Below, piece after piece: positions 8,325 to 18,184 of a DNA stretch of 64,000 nt; position 1 is the first letter of the stretch, and the number at the start of each line of letters is the position of its first letter. The notes under the pieces are model-generated. The model searched no databases and was not told the origin of the DNA. It saw only the letters and a program-made list of their open reading frames with translations. The position numbers and the translations under genes were made by a program. This stretch comes from Candidatus Fermentithermobacillaceae bacterium (GTDB taxonomy: Bacteria; Bacillota; Sulfobacillia; Fermentithermobacillales; Fermentithermobacillaceae). The DNA lies in the NCBI GenBank assembly GCA_018052475.1, contig JAGPNG010000001.1, positions 81,506-145,505 of the forward strand. The letters are read 5' to 3'.

Positions 8325-9740
8325 GTGACAGTATCAAACCGTAATCTGAAATACTTCGTTGAAACTTTCGGTTGTCAGATGAATCAAAGGGATTCTGAGA
8401 CAATTGAAGGACTCCTTCTGGCCAGGGGTTTTTCTCCTGCTGACACAGTGGAGGAGGCGGACATAGTAGTCGTAAATACATGCGCTGTCAGGCAGTCGGC
8501 AGAAGCCAAAGTATGGAGCAGACTTGGAGAGATATCGGCCCTACCGAGCAACTCCGGGTCCCGAATAATCGTTGTGTCAGGATGTATGGTACAAATTCCT
8601 GAGAACATCGCAAGGATTAGGAGACGGGCGCCTTACGTGAAGGTAGTCACCGGACCGGGCTACATTCATTGCATCCCTGACCTTGTCCTAGAATCGCTGC
8701 GTCTTCCGTCGTCTGAGCTCCTCGCTGCCGTTTCTCCCAGCAGAACAGAGGTACGCAGGGATGAGTCTACTCAAGTGCTACCCGAGGGTTTGCCTAGGAA
8801 GATATCAGGGCGCCCCAGCGCTTACGTTACCATCATGTACGGGTGCGACAATTTCTGTACCTACTGTGTGGTGCCTTTTGTGCGCGGACCCCAGGTGTCT
8901 CGCGAACCCGAAAGCGTGATCTCCGAAGCTAAGCAGCTAGTTGAATCGGGCTTTTCTGAAATCACACTTTTGGGGCAAAACGTGAATGCCTACGGACTGG
9001 ATTTCAACTACGCCTACGGTTTTTCCGAATTGCTGCGTGATCTAGATACTATCCCGGGCTTGGAGAGGATAAGATATTATACATCACATCCCAAAGACTT
9101 CTCGCAAGATATGGTAAAGACTATAAAAGAGTCCCGACACGTATGTTCTCACTTTCACTTGCCAGTTCAGTCAGGCAGCGACCGAATTCTCAAATTGATG
9201 AACCGGAGATACACCGTAAAGGACTATTGCGACCTAGTAGATCTTATTAGGCAAGAGATTCCGAATGCCGCCATTACCACGGACATAATCGTAGGATTCC
9301 CAGGTGAAACAGATGAAGACTTTGAAGATACTCTTCGCCTGGTCGAAAAAGTGCGCTTCGACGGCGCCTTTACATTCATGTACTCACCAAGATCCAATAC
9401 TCCGGCGGCGAAAATGAAAGGCCAACTCCCGCGGGAGACAAAATCCAAAAGGCTGCAGGAGTTGGTAGCGCTTCAGAACGAGATAACTCGATCGATAAAC
9501 TCCGCCTCCTTGGGAACTACTCAAGAAGTCCTTATAGAAGGGTTCGATAAAAAGCATCCTGAATACTCGCGAGGCCGTACGCGAAGCAACAAACTGGTAG
9601 TATGCACAACCCCCGGTCCTAGACCCGGAGACATGGTCAAGATCAGGATCGAGGAAACAGGAACCTGGTATCTCAAGGGCCCGCTGGTTTCGGATTATCA
9701 ATTATCTACAGGTGAAGCAGGGGATAGGCACATTGTCTAG
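8325..9740 (+). CDS. miaB: tRNA-2-methylthio-N6-isopentenyladenosine-37 synthase MiaB
   Basis: 471 residues. The N-terminal methylthiotransferase domain has three cluster Cys (FGCQMN Cys17, NTCAVR Cys53, SGCMVQ Cys87). The radical-SAM CxxxCxxC is at YGCDNFCTYC (Cys174, 178, 181), and a TRAM RNA-binding domain ends the protein. It adds a methylthio group to i6A37, the product of MiaA encoded about 5 kb downstream in the same cluster. GTG start with GGAG nine bases upstream. Motifs and length fit MiaB better than MtaB or RimO. Confidence 0.95.
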   Translation: MTVSNRNLKYFVETFGCQMNQRDSETIEGLLLARGFSPADTVEEADIVVVNTCAVRQSAEAKVWSRLGEISALPSNSGSRIIVVSGCMVQIPENIARIRRRAPYVKVVTGPGYIHCIPDLVLESLRLPSSELLAAVSPSRTEVRRDESTQVLPEGLPRKISGRPSAYVTIMYGCDNFCTYCVVPFVRGPQVSREPESVISEAKQLVESGFSEITLLGQNVNAYGLDFNYAYGFSELLRDLDTIPGLERIRYYTSHPKDFSQDMVKTIKESRHVCSHFHLPVQSGSDRILKLMNRRYTVKDYCDLVDLIRQEIPNAAITTDIIVGFPGETDEDFEDTLRLVEKVRFDGAFTFMYSPRSNTPAAKMKGQLPRETKSKRLQELVALQNEITRSINSASLGTTQEVLIEGFDKKHPEYSRGRTRSNKLVVCTTPGPRPGDMVKIRIEETGTWYLKGPLVSDYQLSTGEAGDRHIV

Positions 9741-12432
9741 ATACATTACACCTATGATGATGCAATATAAATCACTTAAGGAAAAGTACAGCGACGCGCT
9801 GCTTCTGTTTAGATTAGGAGACTTCTACGAGATGTTCTTCGAAGACGCCGAAATCGGCTCAAGAGAACTCGGCATTGCCCTTACCGCGAGGGATGCAGGA
9901 AACGGTAACAAAGCTCCTATGTGCGGAGTCCCCTATCACGCTGTTGACGAATACATAAAGACCCTGGTTTCGAAGGGATATAAGGTCGCAATTTGCGAGC
10001 AGATGGAAGATCCTACTACGGCAAAAGGTCTTGTTGAAAGAGATGTAGTGAGAGTCATCACTCCCGGCACTTACTGGGAAGGAGCTGACAGCACATCTTT
10101 CAACTACATAACCGTGATCTACCCGTCGCTTGATCCAAAAGGGAGAGCAGAGTCATTAGGCCTATGTTCTTGCGACCTCTCCACAGGCGAAATCCTCTTG
10201 GCATGTTTGGCTGATGGAACTGACAATACCGGTAGCAATCAAATCCGCGACCGGCTTATTGACGAATTAATGAGACTATTGCCCAAAGAGTGTGTCCTGC
10301 CGGCTAGTCAAAGGGACAGCGCCCTTGCCAAGACCATAACCAAGAATTTGCCGGGATTGTTCATTACGTTTCTCGATGACGAGGACTTCCTTACATCTGA
10401 CGCGGAAACGCTGATGCCTCCGGAGTGGACCGATCTGAATCTATCCGGTTGTGCCGAAAAAACTCTTTTGGGGCTCCTTTTGTATCTGAAAAGTACACAG
10501 ATGGTAGAACTTTCCCATTTGAAGAAACCTAGTTTGTATCTGGAGGATGCTTTTTTGGAGCTCGATCAGTCCACGCGTAGAAACCTAGAGTTAACCAGAA
10601 GACTCAGTGGGGAAGTGTACGGTTCTCTGGCATGGGTTTTGGATGAGTGTTGCACAACAATGGGGTCTAGGTTATTGAGGAAATGGATAGAACGTCCACT
10701 GAGAGACCCAGATGCTATCGAGCAAAGATTATCTGCAGTGGAAGAACTGCACCAAGACTCAGCTTTGCGAAAAAACTTAGGAGCCTTGCTTTCGAAAGTG
10801 AAGGACTTAGAGAGGTTGGTCACTAAGATCTCGTACAGAACCTGCAATGCCAGGGACCTTGTATCCATCGCATCCTCGCTTGAAACCATCCCAGCCGTGA
10901 GAGAGGAACTAAGCGCTTCATGCTCTACACTCTTACGCCAAATCTATGGAGACCTAGATGAAGTCCCGGAGGTCATAGACCTAGTAAGAAAGGGAATAGT
11001 CGATGATCCGCCCATCTCTTTGACAGAGGGGGACTTGATTAAGCCCGGTTACAGCAAAGAGATAGATGAACTGAGAGATTTAGCTATGGGCGGAAAGAGC
11101 TGGTTACTGGACCTAGAAGATAAGGAGAAGGAAAGAACCGGAATAAAATCCCTAAAGATTGGATACAACAAAGTTTTCGGGTACTATATCGAGGTGACAA
11201 AAACTAACCTTCACCTGGTGCCTAACGATTATATCAGAAAGCAAACCCTTGTATCGGCCGAAAGATTTGTCACACCTGAGCTCAAGGAGAAGGAAGCTCT
11301 CATTTTGGGCGCGGAAGAAAAACTCTTCAAAGAAGAGCACAGACTGTTTTCTGAAATACGGGAATTTGTGGCATCCTATATGAGGGACATTCAAAAGACT
11401 GCACTAATAGTAGCGCAACTCGACGTGCTTTTGAGTCTCGCTTATGTTGCTAGTATGTACGGATACGTAAAGCCCGAGGTGAGAAACGACAACAAGATCC
11501 TTATCCGCGAAGGCAGGCATCCGGTTCTGGAAAGGGTTCTACCGCCCGGTACATTTGTTCCTAATGACCTTCTTCTCGATGAGAAGGAACGCGTTCTTAT
11601 CATCACCGGTCCAAACATGGGCGGGAAGTCCACTTATTGTAGACAAGCCGCTCTTATAGTTTTGATGGCTCAGATGGGGTCTTTTGTTCCGTGCAAATCA
11701 TGCTCCATATCGTGTGTCGACAAGATTTTCGCTAGAGTTGGAGCTTACGATGACATCGTCTTGGGCCAGTCTACCTTCATGACAGAAATGAGTGAAGTAT
11801 CGAGAATTCTCAGCAACGCGACACCTCAGAGCCTCGTCATACTTGACGAAATCGGAAGAGGAACCAGCACCTTCGACGGCCTATCGGTAGCGTGGGCTGT
11901 TTTGGAGTATCTTGCGGACGAGAAGTTCATAGGAGCACGAGGGCTCGTAGCGACACATTATCGCGAGCTTACTTTGCTTTCCGACCTAAAACCCGGCATT
12001 TCGAACTACCACGTCACTGTGAGGAAATCCGGAGATGAGATCGTGTTTCTCAGGGAAGTAGCCAAGGGAGTTGCCGCAGGGAGCTTTGGCATCGATGTCG
12101 CCTCTATGGCGGGTTTACCACCTGTGGTTGTTCAAAGAGCAAGAGAAATTCTACAGGCTCTGGAAACCGAAGCACGGAGGGGTTCCAAATCAACCAAAGG
12201 TATCCTAGGCCACATGGCTTCAAGAAGTCCTGCGAGTCTGCACCTCCATGAGGTTCCGGGACAGCCGCTTTTGTTCGGTACTTCTTTTTCGAACCGGAGA
12301 GAAATCCCGCCAGAATATGACGAAGTTCTGGGTATGATCGAAGATCTTGACGTAGACAACATCACCCCATTGCAGGCGCTACAAATACTGTTCCAAATGA
12401 AGGAAACATTGAATAAATCTAAGGGAGAATGA
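9733..12432 (+). CDS. mutS: DNA mismatch repair protein MutS
   Basis: Recognises mismatches and starts repair with MutL. The mismatch-reading Phe-x-Glu lies in GDFYEMF (about residues 31-33); Walker A GPNMGGKST at 626-634; LDEIGRGTSTFDG further on; then the dimerisation helix-turn-helix and an acidic tail. Length about 899. The longest frame starts at GTG 9712. AGGGGA at 9719-9724 lies eight bases before TTG 9733, which starts the expected N-terminus (MSRYITPMMMQY) and reduces the overlap with miaB to eight bases. The tight overlap implies translational coupling with miaB. Confidence 0.96.
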   Translation: MSRYITPMMMQYKSLKEKYSDALLLFRLGDFYEMFFEDAEIGSRELGIALTARDAGNGNKAPMCGVPYHAVDEYIKTLVSKGYKVAICEQMEDPTTAKGLVERDVVRVITPGTYWEGADSTSFNYITVIYPSLDPKGRAESLGLCSCDLSTGEILLACLADGTDNTGSNQIRDRLIDELMRLLPKECVLPASQRDSALAKTITKNLPGLFITFLDDEDFLTSDAETLMPPEWTDLNLSGCAEKTLLGLLLYLKSTQMVELSHLKKPSLYLEDAFLELDQSTRRNLELTRRLSGEVYGSLAWVLDECCTTMGSRLLRKWIERPLRDPDAIEQRLSAVEELHQDSALRKNLGALLSKVKDLERLVTKISYRTCNARDLVSIASSLETIPAVREELSASCSTLLRQIYGDLDEVPEVIDLVRKGIVDDPPISLTEGDLIKPGYSKEIDELRDLAMGGKSWLLDLEDKEKERTGIKSLKIGYNKVFGYYIEVTKTNLHLVPNDYIRKQTLVSAERFVTPELKEKEALILGAEEKLFKEEHRLFSEIREFVASYMRDIQKTALIVAQLDVLLSLAYVASMYGYVKPEVRNDNKILIREGRHPVLERVLPPGTFVPNDLLLDEKERVLIITGPNMGGKSTYCRQAALIVLMAQMGSFVPCKSCSISCVDKIFARVGAYDDIVLGQSTFMTEMSEVSRILSNATPQSLVILDEIGRGTSTFDGLSVAWAVLEYLADEKFIGARGLVATHYRELTLLSDLKPGISNYHVTVRKSGDEIVFLREVAKGVAAGSFGIDVASMAGLPPVVVQRAREILQALETEARRGSKSTKGILGHMASRSPASLHLHEVPGQPLLFGTSFSNRREIPPEYDEVLGMIEDLDVDNITPLQALQILFQMKETLNKSKGE

Positions 12433-12439
12433 GTATCGC

Positions 12440-14176
12440 ATGCATGCTTCCGTGAAAAAGTTAGAACCGCTCGTGTCGAGTCAGATTGCAGCCGGCGAAG
12501 TCGTAGAACGACCTGCTTCAGTCGTAAAAGAACTGCTGGAAAACTCCATCGATGCAGGGGCAAAACGAATTATCGTCGACATAGACGAGGGCGGCCTAAA
12601 GCTAGTCCGAGTATCCGATAACGGTATAGGTATGACTCAAGAAGATGCTCTTTCAGCTATAGAAAGATTTGCTACTTCGAAGATAAGTTCAGTATCTGAT
12701 CTTGAGTGCATAAGAACCCTTGGCTTTAGGGGTGAAGCACTACCTTCGATCGCAGCTTGCTCCAGGCTAACTCTTGAAACCAAAACCGATGGCTCCGATT
12801 CTGGCATTGCCATATACATAGATGGAGGAAAAGTCACAAAGATTGAGGAAAAGGGGCTCCCTACAGGGACTACAGTCACGGTAGAAGATTTATTCTTCAA
12901 CACCCCTGCCCGTCTTAAATTCATGAAGAGCAAAAGCCGTGAAAGAGACGCGAGTATAGAAGTAGTAGAAAGACTTGCGCTTGCTTGGCCCCACATCAGT
13001 TTTACTCTCAACTCTCAAAACAAGACTATCTTCCACACTTCAGGGACAGGAGCTCGAAATGCTCTAACTGATATTTTCGGCCCCAACATGACAGATTCGG
13101 TAATAGAAATACATGGATACGACAATGAAAAAGGTGTAACGATAGAGGGATTCATAGGGACTCCCGCAAATTATAGAGCAAGTCGTGACAGACAGTTGTT
13201 TTCCGTAAACCAAAGACCGGTTAGGAATTCAATGCTAGGATGGGCAGTAGATGCAGCTTACCTCGGTTTGTTGCCCCCGAAATCGTACCCTACGTGCATT
13301 CTTAACATCAATATCCCTCCCGATCAAATTGATGTGAATGTACACCCTACAAAAGCCGAGGTCAAATTCAAAGACGAAAGGGAGATCCGACGCTTAGTCA
13401 CAGAAACAGTAAGGCGGTCTCTGTCAGAAGCCGGTTATCTCTTTGATCCCATTGATTCGCAGCAGACTAACACAGGGCCCATCGGTAAGAGCGCGCAGTT
13501 TGGAAACGCTCGCAGTACCCTATTGGATTACGGACAAAATCTTGCGCAAAGAGATGAGGTCAAAGAAGCTGTTTCTTCAACGTCCGAAGACCATCACCTA
13601 TCTCTGCCTGAAGATTGGGAGTATCTTGGAGACCTGCAGGGGACATACCTGCTGGTTAGGACCAAAGAAGCGTTGCTCATTGTAGATCAGCACGCATTAG
13701 CTGAAAGCATAGCATACCAGTCACTCCTAAGAGGAGAAAGCGGACGCCAGGATTTACTAATCCCAGAAATACTGCAGCTTGGCGCAAAAGAGGCGGTACT
13801 GTATGAGGAGTACGGCAAAAAACTCGAGGAAGTCGGATTCTCAACGAGACCACTAGGCACAAGGACGGTACTTGTCACAGAGGTACCTGTTATCTTGGGA
13901 AAAGCGCTTTCCCCAGACTCATTAATCGAAATCCTATCATCAGCTTACGGCGATAGGGAAGAAGGTCTTGATCCCGCGAGAATTCTTGCCAAGGCGCAAT
14001 TAGCCACTGCTGCCTGCCATAGTTCCGTAAGAGGCAACGAACCGCTAGACCGTGAGGAAGCACTCGCACTTATCAGTCGGCTTGCCACAGATCCTTCTAC
14101 TCTCACGTGTCCCCACGGGCGACCTACGGTATATAGGATGCCATACTCCGAAATAGCGAAGTTTTTCGGCCGATGA
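12440..14176 (+). CDS. mutL: DNA mismatch repair protein MutL, endonuclease type
   Basis: 578 residues. GHKL ATPase motifs AGEVVERPASVVKELLENS, DAGA, DNGIGM and GFRGEAL are intact. The C-terminal domain has motifs of nicking MutL proteins: DQHALAE (Asp416, His418, Glu422), ACHSSVRG, CPHGRP and a terminal FFGR. The last Glu of the DQHA(x)2E(x)4E motif is Gln427 here (CAG at 13718-13720), whereas Bacillus and human PMS2 have Glu. The first three ligands remain, so activity may persist. Seven bases after mutS; the GGGAG before the mutS stop probably serves as ribosome-binding site. Confidence 0.95.
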   Translation: MHASVKKLEPLVSSQIAAGEVVERPASVVKELLENSIDAGAKRIIVDIDEGGLKLVRVSDNGIGMTQEDALSAIERFATSKISSVSDLECIRTLGFRGEALPSIAACSRLTLETKTDGSDSGIAIYIDGGKVTKIEEKGLPTGTTVTVEDLFFNTPARLKFMKSKSRERDASIEVVERLALAWPHISFTLNSQNKTIFHTSGTGARNALTDIFGPNMTDSVIEIHGYDNEKGVTIEGFIGTPANYRASRDRQLFSVNQRPVRNSMLGWAVDAAYLGLLPPKSYPTCILNINIPPDQIDVNVHPTKAEVKFKDEREIRRLVTETVRRSLSEAGYLFDPIDSQQTNTGPIGKSAQFGNARSTLLDYGQNLAQRDEVKEAVSSTSEDHHLSLPEDWEYLGDLQGTYLLVRTKEALLIVDQHALAESIAYQSLLRGESGRQDLLIPEILQLGAKEAVLYEEYGKKLEEVGFSTRPLGTRTVLVTEVPVILGKALSPDSLIEILSSAYGDREEGLDPARILAKAQLATAACHSSVRGNEPLDREEALALISRLATDPSTLTCPHGRPTVYRMPYSEIAKFFGR

Positions 14177-14223
14177 ATAAAACGCTGTGTCTTCCTCATC
14201 AAAAATCAACTCGCCGGTTGCGG

Positions 14224-14229
14224 TATAAT
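14224..14229 (+). promoter_or_regulatory. Possible -10 element before miaA
   Basis: A perfect TATAAT lies in the 101-base mutL-miaA gap, 48 bases before the miaA ATG, but no convincing -35 or extended -10 accompanies it. miaA may have its own weak promoter or simply continue the mutS-mutL transcript. Confidence 0.28.
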
Positions 14230-14277
14230 AAAGTAACAGTTCATAAATCGAACACTCGGCACTAGACTGATGAAAGG

Positions 14278-15222
14278 ATGCTTCATACCCAATTGGAAAA
14301 ACTTTTAGTGATCACTGGGCCAACTGCCTCGGGAAAATCCAGCCTGGCGTTAGAGCTAGCTCAGGTGTATCCAATCGAGATAATATCTGCAGACTCTATG
14401 CAGGTCTATCGTTATATGGACATAGGGACAGATAAGGTTTCAAAGGAAATCAGAGAGCAGATACCACACCATCTCATTGACATCAAATATCCGGATGAAC
14501 CATGGAGCGTAGAGGAATTTCAGGAAAGAGCGAAGGCGGCAATTGAGGATATCCAAAGCCGGGATCGACTGCCGTGCATTGTAGGTGGTACCGGATTTTA
14601 CATACAAGCTCTCTTATACGACTTTCCCTTAGAAAAAGCACCTCCCAATCCAGATCTGAGAAATAAGCTCATACAATCGGCCAGAGCTAACGGCAATTCA
14701 TATGTCCATAGCATGTTGAAAGAAATCGATCCGGAATCCTATGAGACTCTTCATCCCAACGATCTGAAAAGGGTCATTCGAGCAATCGAATACCATGAAG
14801 CTACAAAAACACCCATATCGGCAAGAAAACACCTTGATAGAAACAGCCCATACGATGCTATAATCATAGGGCTTAGGTGGCGCCGTGAAGATCTTTACAA
14901 AAAGATCGATGAAAGGGTAGAAGAGCAATTCGACAGGGGACTCGTGAGAGAGGTATCTAATCTCCTAGACATGGGATATACGTTAGATCTCCCCAGCATG
15001 CAGGGAATAGGGTATAAAGAAGTGTGTTGGATGCTCTATGGCCTTGCGACCGAATCTGAAGCGATAAGCACTATAAAACGTAATACCAGACGCTATGCTA
15101 AGAGACAATTTACATGGTTTGCTAAAGAAAAGGGAATACTTTGGTTACCTATCGGTAGAGACAAAACTGTGTCTCATGCAGCTCAACAGGTTAGGGACAT
15201 AGTAGACAATTGGCTCGAATGA
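14278..15222 (+). CDS. miaA: tRNA dimethylallyltransferase MiaA
   Basis: 314 residues, normal length. Walker A GPTASGKSSLALELA near the N-terminus, then SADSMQVYRYMDIGTDK, PHHLID, VEEFQERA and GGTGFYIQALL are diagnostic. It transfers a dimethylallyl group to A37 of UNN-reading tRNAs, making the substrate for MiaB. The GG of AAAGG directly touches the ATG, so the ribosome-binding site is poorly placed; in-frame TTG 14293 is an alternative start. It is followed by hfq, as in many bacteria. Confidence 0.95.
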   Translation: MLHTQLEKLLVITGPTASGKSSLALELAQVYPIEIISADSMQVYRYMDIGTDKVSKEIREQIPHHLIDIKYPDEPWSVEEFQERAKAAIEDIQSRDRLPCIVGGTGFYIQALLYDFPLEKAPPNPDLRNKLIQSARANGNSYVHSMLKEIDPESYETLHPNDLKRVIRAIEYHEATKTPISARKHLDRNSPYDAIIIGLRWRREDLYKKIDERVEEQFDRGLVREVSNLLDMGYTLDLPSMQGIGYKEVCWMLYGLATESEAISTIKRNTRRYAKRQFTWFAKEKGILWLPIGRDKTVSHAAQQVRDIVDNWLE

Positions 15223-15280
15223 AGGTAATCCGAAAGTAATGCCAAAGTACAGGGAGTAACCCATCCTATTGGAGGGAATT

Positions 15281-15532
15281 ATGTTGAGCGTATTCAATCC
15301 AGGGCACCTTCAAGACACTTATCTTAATCAGATGAGAAAGAACAACACTCCGGCTACGGTGTACCTAACGAACGGTTTTCAACTTAAGGGTATAGTCATG
15401 GCATTTGATAATTATACCGTGCTTATGGAAGTAGACGGAAAACAGATGCTACTTTTCAAACATGCTATCTCTACCATCGCGCCAACAAACGGCGGGAACG
15501 TGGTAGATGAAGAGCCAAAGCCGGTAAAGTGA
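15281..15532 (+). CDS. hfq: RNA chaperone Hfq
   Basis: 83 residues from ATG 15281, which has GGAGGG at an ideal distance; TTG 15269 in the same frame is not a likely start. Sm1 motif ([19 protein letters not shown]) and Sm2 motif (LFKHAISTI, usually YKHAIST) are present. Hfq forms a hexameric ring that binds A-rich and U-rich RNA. The tail is short and acidic, as in Gram-positive Hfq. The position between miaA and hflX is the conserved one. Confidence 0.95.
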   Translation: MLSVFNPGHLQDTYLNQMRKNNTPATVYLTNGFQLKGIVMAFDNYTVLMEVDGKQMLLFKHAISTIAPTNGGNVVDEEPKPVK

Positions 15533-15574
15533 TGTATAATTAACATGAGAACAAATCAATTGGGAGGAATGCCA

Positions 15575-16861
15575 TTGAAGAATATTGCAGACGACGAAAA
15601 GGCCAGGGTTTTGGTATGTTCATTGGATGTGAAATCGCCTAAGCGCGCCCATGAGGAACGCACGATATTATCCCCTCAGGAATCTGCACAAGAACTCGTC
15701 CAGTTGGCGGAGACCCTGGACATGGAAGTGTGTGATGTGGTTATTCAACACCGACCCGCTCCGGACCCTGCCACATATATGGGGAGAGGAAAAGTTGAGG
15801 AAATAGCTCAACTGGTAAGCGAGCATAAAGCGTCCTATATTCTCGTAGACGGACAGCTATCTCCTACACAAGTCAAAAACCTGCAAGATAGTGTGGGCGC
15901 AAAGGTCTTGGACCGTACGGATGTAATACTTCGTATCTTTGCGCAGCGTGCCAGCACCAAAGAAGGCAAACTCCAGGTTGAGCTCGCTACCAGAAGGCAT
16001 GAACTCACTCGTCTTACAGGCTATGGCACCGTATTATCCAGTCTCGGCGGTGGAATAGGTACGAGAGGTCCTGGTGAACAGAAACTTGAGGTAGATAGGC
16101 GTATGATAAGAAATAGGATAGATGTACTCACCAAGGAACTTGAAAGAGCCGGAAAAATCAGAGAGATCCAGCGCAAACAACGCAAAGAGTCCATGATCCC
16201 TCATGTGTCGCTAATTGGCTACACTAACGCAGGAAAATCCACGCTGTTTAAGACACTTTCAGGCGAAACGAAGGTCTTGTGCGACGATAAGCTTTTCGCA
16301 ACCTTGGATCCGTGGACCAGAAAATGGATACTTCCTTCCGGCAAACTTGTGTTGCTTTCTGATACAGTTGGGTTCATCCAGGGTCTGCCTCACGAACTCA
16401 TATACGCGTTTCGTTCGACTCTCGAGGAATCTTTAGATGCAGATGTACTCATCCAGGTGGTCGATATCTCTTCGCCTACATGGGAACAACAGATCGAAAC
16501 CGTGGAAAATGTATTGAAAGACCTAGGAGCCGGCCATGTGCCCATAGTCTATGCGTTTAATAAGTCTGACAAACCCATAGAGTTGGATGTGGCCGAAATT
16601 GCTGATGAGTACAAAGCCATACCGATCTCTGCTCTATGGGGATGGGGGCTAGAACAACTCTCTGACCAAGTAGAAAAAATACTTACAGCCAATACTGAGG
16701 TCGTTTCGCTAGAGGTACCCTATGTGATGTGGGATTTAGTGTCTGAAATAAGGGAACGCGGAACGGTTCTGAAAGAGACCTATAGTAACACAGGAGCTAA
16801 AATCACATGTCGGCTCTCTCGGTCTGACATGGCGCGTCTTTCCAAAAAACTGCCTGGGTGA
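15575..16861 (+). CDS. hflX: GTPase HflX
   Basis: Ribosome-associated GTPase that can split stalled 70S ribosomes. N-terminal HflX domain with YMGRGKVEEIAQL and GGGIGTRGPGEQKLEVDRR; G1 GYTNAGKST at residues 215-223, switch ATLDPWTRK (usually DPTTR), G3 SDTVGFI, G4 NKSD. The longest frame opens at ATG 15545, but GGGAGG (15562-15567) lies seven bases before TTG 15575, giving 428 residues. A TATAAT at 15535-15540, right after hfq, may be the -10 of a secondary promoter; no good -35 was found. If real, it would exclude ATG 15545. Confidence 0.95.
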   Translation: MKNIADDEKARVLVCSLDVKSPKRAHEERTILSPQESAQELVQLAETLDMEVCDVVIQHRPAPDPATYMGRGKVEEIAQLVSEHKASYILVDGQLSPTQVKNLQDSVGAKVLDRTDVILRIFAQRASTKEGKLQVELATRRHELTRLTGYGTVLSSLGGGIGTRGPGEQKLEVDRRMIRNRIDVLTKELERAGKIREIQRKQRKESMIPHVSLIGYTNAGKSTLFKTLSGETKVLCDDKLFATLDPWTRKWILPSGKLVLLSDTVGFIQGLPHELIYAFRSTLEESLDADVLIQVVDISSPTWEQQIETVENVLKDLGAGHVPIVYAFNKSDKPIELDVAEIADEYKAIPISALWGWGLEQLSDQVEKILTANTEVVSLEVPYVMWDLVSEIRERGTVLKETYSNTGAKITCRLSRSDMARLSKKLPG

Positions 16862-16874
16862 TGGTGAATCAAAC

Positions 16875-18170
16875 ATGGATTTTGAACTAGGGACCGTAGC
16901 AAAGGACACTCTACGATTGGCGCAAGAATGTATTCATGATCTGGATACTGTATGGAGTAACGTTGATAACCTGGTTTTTTATAACCAAGTGAAGGTGCTC
17001 GAGTCTTTCATCGATTCGAAAATATCCTTAACACACCTTTGGCCTTCAACAGGTTACGGGTATCAGGATATAGGTAGGGAAGGGCTGGAGTCGCTGTTTG
17101 CAAAAATCTTTGACGCAGAATCTTCGCTGGTGCGGCTTTCATTTGCTTCAGGAACTCATGTGCTAAAGACCGTGCTTTTCGGCCTCTTGCGACCGGGTGA
17201 CGAGCTATTGTCGCTAACAGGGAGACCCTATGAAACACTGTGCCCGGTAATAGGAATAGATACGCCTGACCATCCAAGGGCAGGCAGTCTTCGAGATTTC
17301 GGTGTGAGATACAAAGAAAGCGCCTGTTTGATCGACTTTGAATCCGGTGTAATAGATGAATGCGGGCTTAGGGACTGCCTAGAAACTTCGGTTTCTCGTG
17401 AGACTTCTTTGATTTTCATACAGCGTTCTAGAGGATATGCACATAGACAGACCATATCTATCGAGAGCATCCAAAAGGTATCAGAAATTCTGAATGCCCT
17501 TTATCCATCATTGCCTATTTTCGTTGACAATTGCTATTGCGAATTCACAAATCCGATTGAACCTCCCGGAGTCGGCGCCACGATTACAGCCGGCTCCTTA
17601 ATTAAAAATCCCGGAGGCGGGTTGGCGCCAACCGGAGGATACGTAGTAGGGAAGAGCAAATATGTTGACCTAGTTGCAGATTCTCTGTATGCCCCAGGGT
17701 TAGGAAAAGAAACAGGCAGCAACCCCTATGGCTATAAAGACGTGTATCAAGGGCTTTTTCTTGCCCCCAAGGTTGTAGGAGAAGCCGTAAAAGGCGCATC
17801 TTTCGCAAGTCTTTTCTTTGAAAGACTAGGTTACAAGGTAGATCCCGGCCCATTTGATAAAAGGTATGACATCGTACAGGAAATCCTCTTGCAGACTCCT
17901 CAAAACCTAGCAACTTTTGCCAAGACCATACAAGCATTTTCACCTATTGATTCTTTTGCAACGCCTGAACCGTCTGAGATGCCAGGTTATACTAGTTCTG
18001 TGATCATGGCGGCGGGCACTTTTGTTCAGGGGTCCTCCATTGAACTTTCAGCTGACGGCCCGTTTGCACCTCCGTATTCAATCTACCTGCAAGGAGGATT
18101 AACTAAAGAGCACGTCATATACGCATGCATGAAGGTTAAGGATGCGATCCATGAGAAATCTATGTCATAG
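16875..18170 (+). CDS. ynbB: PLP-dependent Cys/Met lyase-like protein (YnbB, COG4100)
   Basis: 431 residues, fold type I PLP enzyme of the family often called aluminium-resistance protein. Motifs: GYGYQDIGREGLESLFA, ASGTHVLKT, DNCYCEFTNP and GSLIKNPGGGLAPTGGY with the PLP lysine at about residue 244. Members resemble cystathionine beta-/methionine gamma-lyases, but the physiological substrate is not established; C-S lyase activity is inferred. It starts 13 bases after hflX and is followed, on the opposite strand, by lexA, a neighbourhood common in Firmicutes. It probably ends the miaA-hfq-hflX transcript. Confidence 0.88.
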   Translation: MDFELGTVAKDTLRLAQECIHDLDTVWSNVDNLVFYNQVKVLESFIDSKISLTHLWPSTGYGYQDIGREGLESLFAKIFDAESSLVRLSFASGTHVLKTVLFGLLRPGDELLSLTGRPYETLCPVIGIDTPDHPRAGSLRDFGVRYKESACLIDFESGVIDECGLRDCLETSVSRETSLIFIQRSRGYAHRQTISIESIQKVSEILNALYPSLPIFVDNCYCEFTNPIEPPGVGATITAGSLIKNPGGGLAPTGGYVVGKSKYVDLVADSLYAPGLGKETGSNPYGYKDVYQGLFLAPKVVGEAVKGASFASLFFERLGYKVDPGPFDKRYDIVQEILLQTPQNLATFAKTIQAFSPIDSFATPEPSEMPGYTSSVIMAAGTFVQGSSIELSADGPFAPPYSIYLQGGLTKEHVIYACMKVKDAIHEKSMS

Positions 18171-18184
18171 ACTTCTACTGATGA

